From positions 1 through 64,000 of the forward strand of contig NZ_VLLB01000003.1 of NCBI RefSeq assembly GCF_007830455.1: DNA of 64,000 nucleotides, read 5' to 3'. The notes beneath the pieces are model-generated. The model made no database searches. It saw nothing but the letters and a program-made list of their open reading frames with translations, and was not told the DNA's origin. Position 1 is the first letter of the stretch. Each line of letters begins with the position of its first letter. Position numbers and translations under genes: made by a program. This document shows, piece by piece, positions 54,278 to 63,514 of this stretch. The DNA comes from Pseudoduganella lurida (GTDB taxonomy: Bacteria; Pseudomonadota; Gammaproteobacteria; Burkholderiales; Burkholderiaceae_D).

Positions 54278-54327
54278 GAGCTCGTGTCCGTGTCGGGGTC
54301 TGACCCCATGGTGGACACGAGCTCGGC
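54278..54327. repeat. Second palindromic repeat with GGGGTC-T-GACCCC core
   Basis: Arms of 12 bases (GAGCTCGTGTCC at 54278 and its complement ending at 54324) enclose GGGGTC-T-GACCCC. Its right half recurs at 95-120. Two copies flanking an 82-base spacer (54196-54277) look like a small mobile or decayed element. The spacer has no gene. Confidence 0.88.
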
Positions 54328-54451
54328 TGTAGACGCTTTGTCATTGGTGTGGGAAATGTGCGACAGCCAGTTGTAAATTGCCAGTTACATGGTGCCGCAC
54401 CGCAACTTCGGGTCGTATGATCGGCGCTTTGTGATCTGCCGAGTTGCTGCC

Positions 54452-56014
54452 ATGTCCCCCCTGCCTGCTGTCGTTTTGCCCCTTCTGATTGCATCGATGT
54501 TGTCCGCCTGCGGTGGTGGCGCCGGGTCCGGGGGAAGTGCGCCGGGCGGCACGCCGCTGCCGGTGACGAGCGCGGCGCCCGCGGTGACGACGCCGGCGCC
54601 GGTCACGACGCCCGCCCCGGCGCGCGGCAGCGTGATGACGCCGGCGGCGGTATCGACCATCACCCTGGCCGACGGCACGAGCGCCACCACCGTCGGCACC
54701 GCGCAGATGAAGGCGCTGGTGGCTTCCACACTGAGCCAGCTGACATCGGTCACCAGCGAGCCCCGCTGCACGGTCACCACCTACACGGTGCGCTACAACA
54801 CGGCCGGCCCGCAGGACACGCTGACCCAGTCGAGCGCCGCCATCATGCTGCCGGGCGGGACGGACCCGAACTGCACCGGCGCGCGGCCCGTGATGCTGTA
54901 CGCGCACGGCACCAGCCTCGACAAGACCTACACGATGGCCAGGCTGACGGGCGAGTCGCGCCTGATCGCCGCCATGTTCGCCGCGCAGGGCTTCATCGTC
55001 GTCGCGCCGAACTACGGCGGCTACGACAGCTCCACGCTGTCCTATCACCCCTACCTCGACGCCAGCCTGCAGGCCGCGGACATGATCGACGCCCTGCGCG
55101 CCGCCCGCAGCTCGTTCGGCATGCTGGGCGCCAGCCAGTCCACGCGCCTGTTCCTGGCCGGCTATTCGCAGGGCGGCTATGTGGCCGTCGCCACGCAGAA
55201 GGCCATGCAGGCGCTGCCGACCGAGTTCAGCATCACGGCGGTGGCCGGCATGTCCGGCCCCTACGCATTGAGCCGGTTCGCGGACAACGTCTTCGCCGGC
55301 AATCCCGGCCAGGGCATCACCGCCTTCCTGCCGCTGATCACCACGGCGGGCCAGCGCGCCGGCGCGGGCATCTACGCGGCCCCATCGGACCTCTACGAGA
55401 ACCCGTACGCCGCCGGCATCGAAAGCGTGTTGCCGGGCACGCTGTCGAGCGGCGAGCTGGTCGCGCAGGGACGGCTGCCCGGCAACGCGCTGTTCGCCGC
55501 CGACTCGCTGCCGCAGCCCTCCGGCGCCACCGTCTACTTCGGCGCGGGCAACCTGGTGCGCACCAGCTACCGCAACGCCTACCTGGCCGATGCCGCCGCG
55601 AACCCCTGCAACACGAACGCCGCCACGCCGCTGGCCTGCGCGCCGCAGAACGCCCTGCGCAAATGGGTGGTGAAGAACGACCTGCGCAGCTTCGCGCCCG
55701 TCGCGCCGCTGCTGCTGTGCGGCGGCAAGGAAGACCCGACCGTGCCGTTCTCGAACACGCAGGACGCGGCCGCCTACTTCAAGGCCATCAACAGCGCACC
55801 GACCGTCGTCGACCTCGACACGGGCGACGGCCTGAACGACCGCTGGCTGGTGGAGCGGGCCGGCTTCAACGCGGCCAAGCTGGCCGTGAAAGCCGATGCG
55901 GTGGCCAATGGCAAATCGGTCTCGGAGGCGATGGCGGACACCTACCACGCCGGCCTCGTGGCGCCGTTCTGCCTGCTGGCCGCGCGCGACTTCTTCAAGG
56001 ACCGCCTGCCTTGA
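54452..56014 (+). CDS. Secreted lipoprotein alpha/beta hydrolase (lipase-like)
   Basis: This 520-residue protein has a lipoprotein signal with lipobox LSAC near residue 18 followed by a glycine/serine and proline/threonine-rich linker to about 65. The hydrolase domain has a YAHGT oxyanion region and the nucleophile elbow LFLAGYSQGGYVAV (Ser near 234). It resembles secretory lipases. It is probably anchored to the outer membrane. The following gene is a second lipoprotein hydrolase. Start 54452 (MSPLPAVVL) is preferred to 54389. Confidence 0.85.
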   Translation: MSPLPAVVLPLLIASMLSACGGGAGSGGSAPGGTPLPVTSAAPAVTTPAPVTTPAPARGSVMTPAAVSTITLADGTSATTVGTAQMKALVASTLSQLTSVTSEPRCTVTTYTVRYNTAGPQDTLTQSSAAIMLPGGTDPNCTGARPVMLYAHGTSLDKTYTMARLTGESRLIAAMFAAQGFIVVAPNYGGYDSSTLSYHPYLDASLQAADMIDALRAARSSFGMLGASQSTRLFLAGYSQGGYVAVATQKAMQALPTEFSITAVAGMSGPYALSRFADNVFAGNPGQGITAFLPLITTAGQRAGAGIYAAPSDLYENPYAAGIESVLPGTLSSGELVAQGRLPGNALFAADSLPQPSGATVYFGAGNLVRTSYRNAYLADAAANPCNTNAATPLACAPQNALRKWVVKNDLRSFAPVAPLLLCGGKEDPTVPFSNTQDAAAYFKAINSAPTVVDLDTGDGLNDRWLVERAGFNAAKLAVKADAVANGKSVSEAMADTYHAGLVAPFCLLAARDFFKDRLP

Positions 56015-56204
56015 TGGCTGCAAGCCGCCGCGCCTGTGGAACGGCCGCGACAAGAGCGATGGTGCACTGCAACTTACGGTAGCGTTCCGTGCGCCGGGTA
56101 CTAACGGCCTGTGCAATGCTGCGACGCACCGTAACCAGCGGTTCATTTTTTGCCAGATTTCACTTGTGCTCGCAGGAACAAGACTGGCATATTAAGAAAG
56201 GCAT

Positions 56205-56226
56205 GAATAGTACGTTCGTGCTATTC
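56205..56226. promoter_or_regulatory. Near-perfect inverted repeat before the SGNH gene
   Basis: GAATAGTACG and CGTGCTATTC flank TT with a single mismatch. It lies 28 bases before the ATG, just upstream of the ribosome site ACCAGGAGAC, so it may be an operator or an mRNA hairpin at the 5' end. The rest of the 239-base gap has no gene. Confidence 0.4.
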
Positions 56227-56253
56227 AGATAAGACATCCAACCAGGAGACACG

Positions 56254-57627
56254 ATGCGACACATGAAATTTGCGCTGGCCGTGATGGCCGGTGCCATCCT
56301 TGCCGCGTGCGGCGGCGGCAGCGGCAGCCCGCAGGGCGGCGCCCAGATCAACAAGGTGTCCTTCGCATCCCAGGTGAGCTTCGGCGACAGCCTGTCCGAC
56401 GTGGGCAGCTACAACGTCGGCACCGTGAAAGCCCTCGGCGGCGGCAAGTTCACGATCAACGGCGACAACACGGCCACCAATTCGGCGCTGACCGGCAAGA
56501 ACTGGACCGAGCTGATGGCCGCGCAGTTCAACCTGCCCGCACCGTGCCCGGCCCAGACGGGCCTGGACGGCAATGCCGCGCAGGGCTTCTCCGTCCCCGT
56601 CGTCAACAACGCCAACTGCTTCGGCTATGCCCAGGGCGGCGCACGCGTGACCAACCCGGTCGGGGCGGGCAACAAGCTCACGGGCAGCGCATTGGGCGCC
56701 CTGACGGTACCGGTCGTCACGCAGGTGAAGAACCACCTGGCCAAGACCGGCGGCAAGTTCAAGGGCGACGAAGTCGTCTTCGTGATGGCCGGCGGTAACG
56801 ACATCCTCGTCAACCTGGCCCAGCTGCAGACCGCGGCCACCGCCGCCGGCACCAGCGCCGGCCAGACGGCCTTCGCCACCAGCCTGATCTCGCAGCTGGC
56901 CGCGGGCAGCACCAATCCCGCCACCGCGGCGCAGTCCATCGGCCTGGCCGTGAGCACCGCCAGCAGCACGGCCGGCGCCACCCAGGCATCGATCGTGACG
57001 GCCGCCTTCACGGCCGCCGTCCGCGCCGGCAATACCACCGCGCAAGCCAACCAGGCCACCATCATCGCCACGGCCACCACGGCCGCCAACACGGCCGGCG
57101 CGAAAGCCGGTGCCGACTACGCCGCTGCCCAGGCGCCGGCCCTGATCGCCGCGCTGACCACCGCCGGCGCCGAACTGGCCACGCTGGTCAAGTCGCAGCT
57201 GGTGGGCAATGGCGCCAACTATGTGGTCGTCAACAACCTGCCGGACGTGGCCACCACGCCGGCCGGCCTGTCGAAGGATGCCACCACGCGCGCGCTGATC
57301 GACAAGATGGTGCAGGCGTTCAATGCGCAGCTGGTGTCCGGCCTGTCGTCGGAAACCAAGGTGCTGCTGGTGGACGTGTATGCCGTCAGCCATGACCAGG
57401 CCACCAACCCGGGCCCGTACGGCCTGACCAACGTGACCGAAACGGCCTGCGACCTGAGCTCGGCGAAGAACCCGCTGGGCAGCTCGCTGGGCTGCACGGC
57501 CGCCAGCCTGCGCGCCGGCGACGTGAGCCACTATTCGTTCGCGGACGACGTGCACCCCACGCCGTTCAACAACCTGCTGCTGGCGCGCTACGTGTCGCGC
57601 GCGATGGTGACCAAAGGCTGGCTGTAA
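56254..57627 (+). CDS. SGNH/GDSL-family lipoprotein esterase with Ala/Thr-rich insert
   Basis: This 457-residue protein has a lipobox LAAC near 17-19 and a short Gly/Ser linker. Block I is FGDSLSDVG (Ser46), block III is AGGNDILVN (N182), and block V is DDVHPTP with D431 and H434. Between blocks III and V, residues about 190-305 are an alanine/threonine/serine-rich stretch with little hydrophobic patterning, much longer than a usual GDSL loop. The enzyme probably hydrolyses esters at the outer membrane surface or in the periplasm. ompW-like gene follows by 23 bases. Confidence 0.88.
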   Translation: MRHMKFALAVMAGAILAACGGGSGSPQGGAQINKVSFASQVSFGDSLSDVGSYNVGTVKALGGGKFTINGDNTATNSALTGKNWTELMAAQFNLPAPCPAQTGLDGNAAQGFSVPVVNNANCFGYAQGGARVTNPVGAGNKLTGSALGALTVPVVTQVKNHLAKTGGKFKGDEVVFVMAGGNDILVNLAQLQTAATAAGTSAGQTAFATSLISQLAAGSTNPATAAQSIGLAVSTASSTAGATQASIVTAAFTAAVRAGNTTAQANQATIIATATTAANTAGAKAGADYAAAQAPALIAALTTAGAELATLVKSQLVGNGANYVVVNNLPDVATTPAGLSKDATTRALIDKMVQAFNAQLVSGLSSETKVLLVDVYAVSHDQATNPGPYGLTNVTETACDLSSAKNPLGSSLGCTAASLRAGDVSHYSFADDVHPTPFNNLLLARYVSRAMVTKGWL

Positions 57628-57650
57628 GCGCAACGGACATTGGAGAAAAC

Positions 57651-58331
57651 ATGAACAACAACCTCAAACTCGCCATCAGGCTCGTGGCACTGGCAGCGTC
57701 GCTGGGCGTCTCGGCAGGCGCCGCGGCGCAGGCCAAGGGCGACTGGACCGTCAAGGTCGGCGTCAACAAGATCACGCCGAAAGTGGAAAGCGGCGATGTC
57801 AGCGCGCCCGCGCTGCCCGGCACGAAGGCCGACGTGGGCCCGGACACGAAGCCGATCCTGAACCTGGCCTACTTCATCACCGACAATATCTCGGCGGAGC
57901 TGGACCTGGGCGTGCCGTACCGGCATAAACTGTTCGGCGCCGGCTCGATCGACGGCACCGGCCAGCTGGGCACCGCCGACGTGCTGCCGCCCACGCTGTT
58001 CGCGCAGTACCGCTTCTTCCAGCCGGAAGCCGTGTTCCGTCCCTACGTGGGCCTGGGCGTGACCTATGCCTACTTCCGCCGCGAGCGCGGGTCGGCGCAG
58101 CTGACTTCCGTGCTGAACACGGGCGGCCCGGATTCCACGTTCTCGCTGGAGGCGAAATGGGCCGCCAGCGCGCAGCTGGGCGCCAGCTTCCGCCTGAACG
58201 AGCGCTGGTCGATCGACGGCGGCGTGATCGCCACCAAGCTGAAAACGACGGCCACGTACTCCACCGGCCAGACGCAGGCAATGAAGCTCGATCCGATCGC
58301 CATCAACCTGGGCGTCGTGTTCAAGTTCTGA
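57651..58331 (+). CDS. OmpW-family outer membrane protein
   Basis: This 226-residue protein has a signal peptide (LVALAASLGVSAGAAAQA) and the OmpW pattern: DWTVKVGVNKITPKVESGDV, ITDNISAELDLGVPYRHKL, LPPTLFAQYRFF, PYVGLGVTYAYF and a C-terminal aromatic residue (VVFKF). It forms a small eight-stranded barrel, often linked to hydrophobic compounds. It is probably co-transcribed with the SGNH esterase gene, which may provide or release such compounds. Confidence 0.92.
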   Translation: MNNNLKLAIRLVALAASLGVSAGAAAQAKGDWTVKVGVNKITPKVESGDVSAPALPGTKADVGPDTKPILNLAYFITDNISAELDLGVPYRHKLFGAGSIDGTGQLGTADVLPPTLFAQYRFFQPEAVFRPYVGLGVTYAYFRRERGSAQLTSVLNTGGPDSTFSLEAKWAASAQLGASFRLNERWSIDGGVIATKLKTTATYSTGQTQAMKLDPIAINLGVVFKF

Positions 58332-58350
58332 TGGCCTGACCTGTCCCGCC

Positions 58351-58375
58351 AAGCCGGCCTCGCGCCGGCTTTTTT
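58351..58375 (+). terminator. Intrinsic terminator after the OmpW gene
   Basis: AAGCCGGC pairs with GCCGGCTT around a short CTCGC loop, followed by six T residues. It lies 19 bases after the stop. Confidence 0.9.
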
Positions 58376-58448
58376 GCGTTTGGGAACTGAACCGTCCACC
58401 GGCCGGCCCCTTCGCTATACTCGGCCAAAGACTGGACGGAGCAAATCG

Positions 58449-60833
58449 ATGGCAGGCGGCACGGCGGCATTCCTGACGGGCGAAGGCGACATGGTGGCGC
58501 TGATGCGCAGCCACGACTGGACCGGCTCTCCCCTTGGCGCGCCGGAGGACTGGCCGGCGCCCCTGCGCACCGTGGTGTCGTTGATGCTGGGGTCGAAGTT
58601 CCCCATGTTCGCCGCCTGGGGCCCCGAGCTGGGCTTCCTGTACAACGATGCGTATGTGGACATCCTCGGCGACAAGCACCCGCGCGCGCTGGGCCGCGCC
58701 TTCCACGACATCTGGGCCGAGATCTGGGACGACCTGCTGCCCAGCATCGAGCTGGCCATGGCGGGCGAAGCCAGCTACCACGAGAACCTGCTGCTGACGA
58801 TGTGCCGCAAGGGCTATGACGAGGACACCTGGTTCACGTTCTCGTATTCGCCGCTGCGCGACGAGGCAGGGGGCGTGCGCGGCATGTTCTGCGCCTGCGT
58901 GGAGACCACCGAGCAGGTGCTGGCCGCGCGCCACCGGGCCGAGGAAGTGGAGCGCATGCGCCAGCTGTTCCAGCAGGCCCCCGGCGCCATCGTCGTGCTG
59001 CGCGGCCCGGAGCATGTCTACGAGATCGCCAACGATGCCTACCAGCGCCTGGTGGGCCGCACCGCGCTGGTGGGCCGTGCGCTGGCCGAAGCGCTGCCCG
59101 AGGTGCGTGGCCAGGGCTTCATCGAGCTGCTCGACCGCGTGTACGACAGCGGCGAAGCACACGTGGGCCATGCGATGCCGATCACCCTGCGGCGCGGCGC
59201 GGACGGTGCGCTGGAAGAGCGCTATGTCGACTTCATCTTCCAGCCCACGCGCGACCACCGCGGCGCCGTCTCCGGCATCTTCGTGGAAGGCAGCGACGTG
59301 ACGGATGCCGTGCTGGCGGCGCGCGCCGTGGCCGAAAGCGAAGAGGGCCTGCGCCAGCTGGCCAACGCGGTGCCGCAGATGGCATGGATGGCTACCGCGG
59401 ACGGCACCGTGGACTGGGTCAACGAGCGCTGGGTGCACTACACGGGCATGGGGCTGGACGTGGCGCGGGAACAGGGCTGGCAGCAGCACTTCCACCCGGA
59501 CGATCTGCCATCCATGCTGGAGAGCTGGAGGGGCTCGCTCGCCAGCGGCCAGCGCTACGAGGCCCGGGCACGCATCCGCGCGGCGAACGGCGAGTACCGC
59601 GGCTTCCTGATCACGGCCGCGCCGCTGCGCGATGCGGAAGGCCGCATCGTGCGCTGGTTCGGCACCAACACGGATGTGACACCGATCGAGAAGGCGCAGC
59701 AGGAACTGCGCGATGCCGGCCGCCGCAAGGACGAGTTCCTGGCCATGCTGGCCCACGAGCTGCGCAACCCGCTGGCGCCGATCGCCACGGCGGCCGAGCT
59801 GCTGCGCCTGGGCGTGCTCGATCCGGCGCGCGTGCAGCAGACCAGCGGCGTGATCGCGCGCCAGGTCGACCACATGACCAAGCTGGTGGACGACCTGCTC
59901 GATGTCTCGCGCGTCACGCGCGGCCTGATCACGCTGCGGCGCGAACCGCTCGACTTCAGCGCCGTCGTGGCCGAAGCCGTGGAACAGGCCGAGACGCTGA
60001 TGAACGCCAAGGGCCACCGCCTCACCGTGGAACTGCCGGACGATGCCGGCTGGGTGCTGGGCGACCGCACGCGGCTGATCCAGGTGCTCTCCAACCTGCT
60101 CAACAACGCGGCGCGCTACACACCGGCGCGCGGCACGATCGCGGTGCGCGTCACCAGCGATGCGGGCCAGGTCTGCGCCAGCGTGGAGGACAGCGGCATC
60201 GGCATCGCCGCGCCGCTGCTGCCCCATGTATTCGAACTGTTCACGCAGGCCGAGCGCTCGTCCGACCGCTCGCAGGGCGGGCTGGGACTGGGGCTGGCGC
60301 TGGTGAAAAGCCTCGTCGAACTGCAGGGCGGCACGGTGGACGTGCGCAGCGAAGGGCAGGGCCTGGGCAGCCGCTTCACGGTGCGGCTGCCCCGCATCGG
60401 CATGCCCCTCTTCGCACCGGCAACGGCGGCCGACGCACAGGCCGTCCACGGTACGGCAGGGCGTCACATGATGGTGGTGGATGACAACCTGGACGCCGCG
60501 CGCATGCTGGCGCTGCTGCTGGAATCGTCCGGCCATTCGGCCGAAGTGTGCACCGACGGGTTCATGGCGCTGGAAGCGGTGGTGCACAGCGCACCCTCGG
60601 CGCTGTTCCTGGACATCGGCCTGCCGGGCATGGACGGCTACGAGCTGGTACGGCGCCTGCGCGCGCTGCCGGAAACCTCGCACGCCTGCATCGTGGCCGT
60701 GACGGGCTACGGCACCCCCGAGGACCGCGCCCGCGCGCTGGCGGCAGGCTTCGACGAGCACCTCGTCAAGCCCGTGCAGCCGAAGGCGCTGTACACGATT
60801 CTCGCGCGGCTGGCGGGGGAGAAGTCAATGTGA
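58449..60833 (+). CDS. Hybrid sensor histidine kinase with PAS domains and C-terminal receiver
   Basis: This 794-residue protein has no membrane segment. An N-terminal PAS/GAF-like sensor (about 1-160) is followed by two PAS domains (about 170-290 and 300-420, with [18 protein letters not shown]). The kinase core has [11 protein letters not shown] (His near 435) and an ATPase domain with [11 protein letters not shown] and GLGLGLALV. From about 675 there is a receiver domain with phospho-acceptor in [12 protein letters not shown] near 722 and lysine in EHLVKPVQP. No regulator gene is adjacent. It starts at 58449 after ACGGAGC. Confidence 0.92.
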   Translation: MAGGTAAFLTGEGDMVALMRSHDWTGSPLGAPEDWPAPLRTVVSLMLGSKFPMFAAWGPELGFLYNDAYVDILGDKHPRALGRAFHDIWAEIWDDLLPSIELAMAGEASYHENLLLTMCRKGYDEDTWFTFSYSPLRDEAGGVRGMFCACVETTEQVLAARHRAEEVERMRQLFQQAPGAIVVLRGPEHVYEIANDAYQRLVGRTALVGRALAEALPEVRGQGFIELLDRVYDSGEAHVGHAMPITLRRGADGALEERYVDFIFQPTRDHRGAVSGIFVEGSDVTDAVLAARAVAESEEGLRQLANAVPQMAWMATADGTVDWVNERWVHYTGMGLDVAREQGWQQHFHPDDLPSMLESWRGSLASGQRYEARARIRAANGEYRGFLITAAPLRDAEGRIVRWFGTNTDVTPIEKAQQELRDAGRRKDEFLAMLAHELRNPLAPIATAAELLRLGVLDPARVQQTSGVIARQVDHMTKLVDDLLDVSRVTRGLITLRREPLDFSAVVAEAVEQAETLMNAKGHRLTVELPDDAGWVLGDRTRLIQVLSNLLNNAARYTPARGTIAVRVTSDAGQVCASVEDSGIGIAAPLLPHVFELFTQAERSSDRSQGGLGLGLALVKSLVELQGGTVDVRSEGQGLGSRFTVRLPRIGMPLFAPATAADAQAVHGTAGRHMMVVDDNLDAARMLALLLESSGHSAEVCTDGFMALEAVVHSAPSALFLDIGLPGMDGYELVRRLRALPETSHACIVAVTGYGTPEDRARALAAGFDEHLVKPVQPKALYTILARLAGEKSM

Positions 60834-60866
60834 CAGCGGCAGGGAAAGGGGACCAAGGAAAGGAAA

Positions 60867-60926
60867 GGGGACAGGCACCTATTCATTTGCAACACGAGTG
60901 TTGCAAATGAATAGGTGCCTGTCCCC
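60867..60926. repeat. Perfect 60-bp palindrome, GGGGACAGGCACC family
   Basis: Two 29-base arms, exactly complementary, flank a GA centre. The outer segment is GGGGACAGGCACCTATT and the core GCAACAC/GTGTTGC. It sits between the stops of the hybrid kinase (60833) and convergent gcdH (60945), consistent with a bidirectional terminator. Confidence 0.95.
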
Positions 60927-60944
60927 GATGTCATCTCTCCGCGC

Positions 60945-62129
60945 TTACTGGAACGCCTGGATGCCCGTCTGCGCGCGGCCCAGGATCAGCGCATGGATAT
61001 CGTGCGTGCCTTCGTAGGTGTTGACCACCTCCAGGTTGACCATGTGGCGGATCACGCCGAATTCGTCGGAGATGCCGTTCCCGCCCAGCATGTCGCGGGC
61101 GACGCGGGCGATGTCGAGCGCCTTGCCGCAGGAGTTCCGCTTCATCATGGACGTGATCTCGACGGCGGCCGTGCCTTCGTCCTTCATGCGGCCCAGGCGC
61201 AGGCAGCCCTGCAGGCCCAGCGTGATCTCCGTCTGCATGTCGGCCAGCTTCTTCTGCACCAGCTGGTTGGCGGCCAGCGGACGGCCGAACTGGTGGCGGT
61301 CCAGCACGTACTGGCGCGCCGTGTGCCAGCAGCTTTCCGCGGCACCGAGCGCGCCCCAGGCGATGCCGTAGCGGGCCGAGTTCAGGCAGGTGAACGGCCC
61401 CTTCAGGCCGCGCACGTCGGGGAACGCGTTCTCTTCCGGGCAGAACACATTGTCCATCACGATCTCGCCGGTGACGGAGGCGCGCAGGCCGAACTTGCCG
61501 TGGATGGCCGGCGCGGACAGGCCGGCCATGTCCTTTTCCAGGATGAAGCCGCGGATCGCGCCGTCGTCGTCCTTGGCCCAGACCACGAACACGTCGGCCA
61601 CGGGGGAGTTGGTGATCCACATCTTCGAACCCGTCAGCGCGTAGCCGCCCGGGACTTTCTTCGCGCGCGTGATCATCGCGCCGGGGTCGGAGCCGTGGTT
61701 CGGTTCCGTCAGGCCGAAGCAGCCGATCCATTCGCCGGTGGCCAGCTTCGGCAGGAATTTCTGGCGCTGCGCCTCGGTGCCGAATTCGAAGATGGGCACC
61801 ATCACCAGCGAGGACTGCACGCTCATCATGGAGCGGTAGCCGGAGTCGACGCGTTCCACTTCGCGGGCGATCAGGCCGTACGCCACGTAGTTCAGGCCGG
61901 GGCCGCCGTACTGCTCGGGAATCGTGGGACCCAGCAGGCCCAGTTCGCCCATCTCGCGGAAGATCGACGTGTCCATCCGCTCATGGCGGAACGCTTCGAG
62001 GATGCGGGGCGCCAGCTGGTCCTGGCAGTACGCGGCGGCCGCATCGCGCACCATGCGTTCGTCGTCGGCAAGCTGCTCGTTCAGCAGCAGGGGATCGTCC
62101 CAATGGAACTGGGCGCGCGGGTGGCTCAT
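60945..62129 (-). CDS. gcdH: Glutaryl-CoA dehydrogenase (acyl-CoA dehydrogenase family)
   Basis: This 394-residue flavoenzyme oxidises and decarboxylates glutaryl-CoA to crotonyl-CoA in lysine and tryptophan breakdown. It has [47 protein letters not shown] and the catalytic glutamate in [16 protein letters not shown]. These match GcdH rather than short-chain dehydrogenases. A flavin reductase gene lies upstream on the same strand, 105 bases away. Confidence 0.93.
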   Translation of the reverse strand: MSHPRAQFHWDDPLLLNEQLADDERMVRDAAAAYCQDQLAPRILEAFRHERMDTSIFREMGELGLLGPTIPEQYGGPGLNYVAYGLIAREVERVDSGYRSMMSVQSSLVMVPIFEFGTEAQRQKFLPKLATGEWIGCFGLTEPNHGSDPGAMITRAKKVPGGYALTGSKMWITNSPVADVFVVWAKDDDGAIRGFILEKDMAGLSAPAIHGKFGLRASVTGEIVMDNVFCPEENAFPDVRGLKGPFTCLNSARYGIAWGALGAAESCWHTARQYVLDRHQFGRPLAANQLVQKKLADMQTEITLGLQGCLRLGRMKDEGTAAVEITSMMKRNSCGKALDIARVARDMLGGNGISDEFGVIRHMVNLEVVNTYEGTHDIHALILGRAQTGIQAFQ

Positions 62130-62234
62130 GGTCGGGTCTCCGATTATCGTGTCCGGCGATTCTATGCGCGGCGCGACGGGCGGGCTTTTGAAATAACGAC
62201 ACCGATTTGCGGCTTTCGGCGGCGCCCGCTCCCG

Positions 62235-62747
62235 TTATGCGGACAGGTGCAGGCCGCTCAGCCGGCCGCCATGGAACACCAGCGGTTCGCGCGGATGCAC
62301 CTCGCAGTGCTCCACTTCGCCCACGAAGATCACGTGGTCGCCTTCCGGATAGCGGCTGCGGTTGTGGCACTCGAACCAGGCCGTGCAGCCCTTCAGCACA
62401 GGATGGCCGGTGCGCGACAGCTCGAACTCCACCTGGCCGAACGGGTCCTCGCCGCGCGTGGCGAACAGGTGGGCCAGATGGGCCTGGTCCGCCGCCAGGA
62501 TATTGATCACGTAGTGCGAATTGCCCGAGAAGATGGGCATGCTGGACGCCTGCGACTTCAGGCTCCACAGCACCAGCGGCGGGTCCAGCGACACGGAATT
62601 GAAGGAGCTGGCCGTCAGGCCGCGAAAGCTGCCGTCCGCCAGCCGGGTGGTGATCACGGTGACGCCGGTGGCGAATTGCGACAGGGCCTGCTTGAAATGC
62701 ACGCTGTCGAAGCCGGGCGTGGCGGCGCGGGGAGAGCTGGTATTCAT
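62235..62747 (-). CDS. Flavin reductase-like (FMN-binding split barrel) protein
   Basis: This 170-residue protein has the flavin reductase domain: HFKQALSQFATGVTVITTR, GLTASSFNSVSLDPPLVLWSL, FVINILA-like YVINILAADQ, and GDHVIFVGEVEHCEV. Such proteins supply reduced flavin to a monooxygenase, but no partner lies nearby. Start 62747 (MNTSSPRAA) is preferred over 62789. Confidence 0.88.
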   Translation of the reverse strand: MNTSSPRAATPGFDSVHFKQALSQFATGVTVITTRLADGSFRGLTASSFNSVSLDPPLVLWSLKSQASSMPIFSGNSHYVINILAADQAHLAHLFATRGEDPFGQVEFELSRTGHPVLKGCTAWFECHNRSRYPEGDHVIFVGEVEHCEVHPREPLVFHGGRLSGLHLSA

Positions 62748-62877
62748 GGGGGCATTATGCCAAAGATTGCCGCGCGCGAGCGCAGCCACGGTGCGGCATG
62801 GCGGCGGCCGGCCAGCCGCACTGCATCACCCTGCCAATTGCGTTACAGTAGACCATCAATGAATGCGTGAGGAATCT

Positions 62878-63408
62878 ATGGCACAGACTGAAATCGCCGT
62901 GCTGGGCGGCGGGTGTTTCTGGTGTACGGAAGCCGTGTACCTGGAAGTGAAGGGCGTCACCAAGGTGGAGTCGGGGTACACGGGTGGCCCGCAGCCCGAT
63001 CCCACCTACGAACAGATCTGCACGGGCACGACGGGGCACGCGGAAGTGGTGCGGCTGGAGTTCGATCCGGCAGCGATCAGCTACCGCGACATCCTCGAGA
63101 TCTTCTTCACGATCCACGACCCCACCACGCTCAACCGCCAGGGCAACGACGTGGGCACGCAGTACCGCTCCGTGATCTATTACCAGTCGCCGGAGCAGGA
63201 AGCCACGGCGCGGCAGGTGATGGCCGAGATGGCGCATGTGTGGGATGCGCCGATCGTCACCGAGATCTCGCCGGCCCAGCCGTACTACAAGGCCGAGGAG
63301 TATCACCAGAACTACTTCGAGCAGCATCCGCTGCAGGGTTATTGCGCGTTCGTGGTGGAGCCGAAGGTGGTCAAGTTCCGCAAGATGCATGCGGCGCGGG
63401 TGAAATAA
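62878..63408 (+). CDS. msrA: Peptide-methionine (S)-S-oxide reductase
   Basis: This 176-residue repair enzyme has the active-site GGCFWCTEAV, VESGYTGG, GHAEVVRLEFDP and YKAEEYHQNYF. Resolving cysteine placement follows the shorter MsrA type, with Cys in GYCAFVV. Start 62878 follows GAGGAATCT. It ends just before a palindromic repeat. Confidence 0.95.
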   Translation: MAQTEIAVLGGGCFWCTEAVYLEVKGVTKVESGYTGGPQPDPTYEQICTGTTGHAEVVRLEFDPAAISYRDILEIFFTIHDPTTLNRQGNDVGTQYRSVIYYQSPEQEATARQVMAEMAHVWDAPIVTEISPAQPYYKAEEYHQNYFEQHPLQGYCAFVVEPKVVKFRKMHAARVK

Positions 63409-63412
63409 CTTC

Positions 63413-63430
63413 GGGGACAGGCACCTATTT
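63413..63430. repeat. Half copy of the GGGGACAGGCACC repeat
   Basis: GGGGACAGGCACCTATTT is repeated directly at 63436, five bases on. It begins 4 bases after the msrA stop and is a lone arm beside a complete palindrome, as if produced by partial duplication. Confidence 0.85.
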
Positions 63431-63435
63431 TCATC

Positions 63436-63498
63436 GGGGACAGGCACCTATTTCCGAGCAACGTTAGCGATGTTGCTCGGAAATAGGTGCCTGTCCCC
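63436..63498. repeat. 63-bp palindrome, GGGGACAGGCACC family
   Basis: Arms beginning GGGGACAGGCACCTATTT pair along their length to a GAGCAAC ... GTTGCTC core with a 9-base centre. It lies between the converging ends of msrA and the cyclopropane synthase gene (stop at 63515). It may terminate both. Confidence 0.92.
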
Positions 63499-63514
63499 TT
63501 TCAGCTGCGCCTTT

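Noticed and set aside
57588..60761. Minus-strand frame of 1057 codons opposite the OmpW and hybrid kinase genes
   Set aside because: It runs through a strong terminator and two real genes and has shadow composition.
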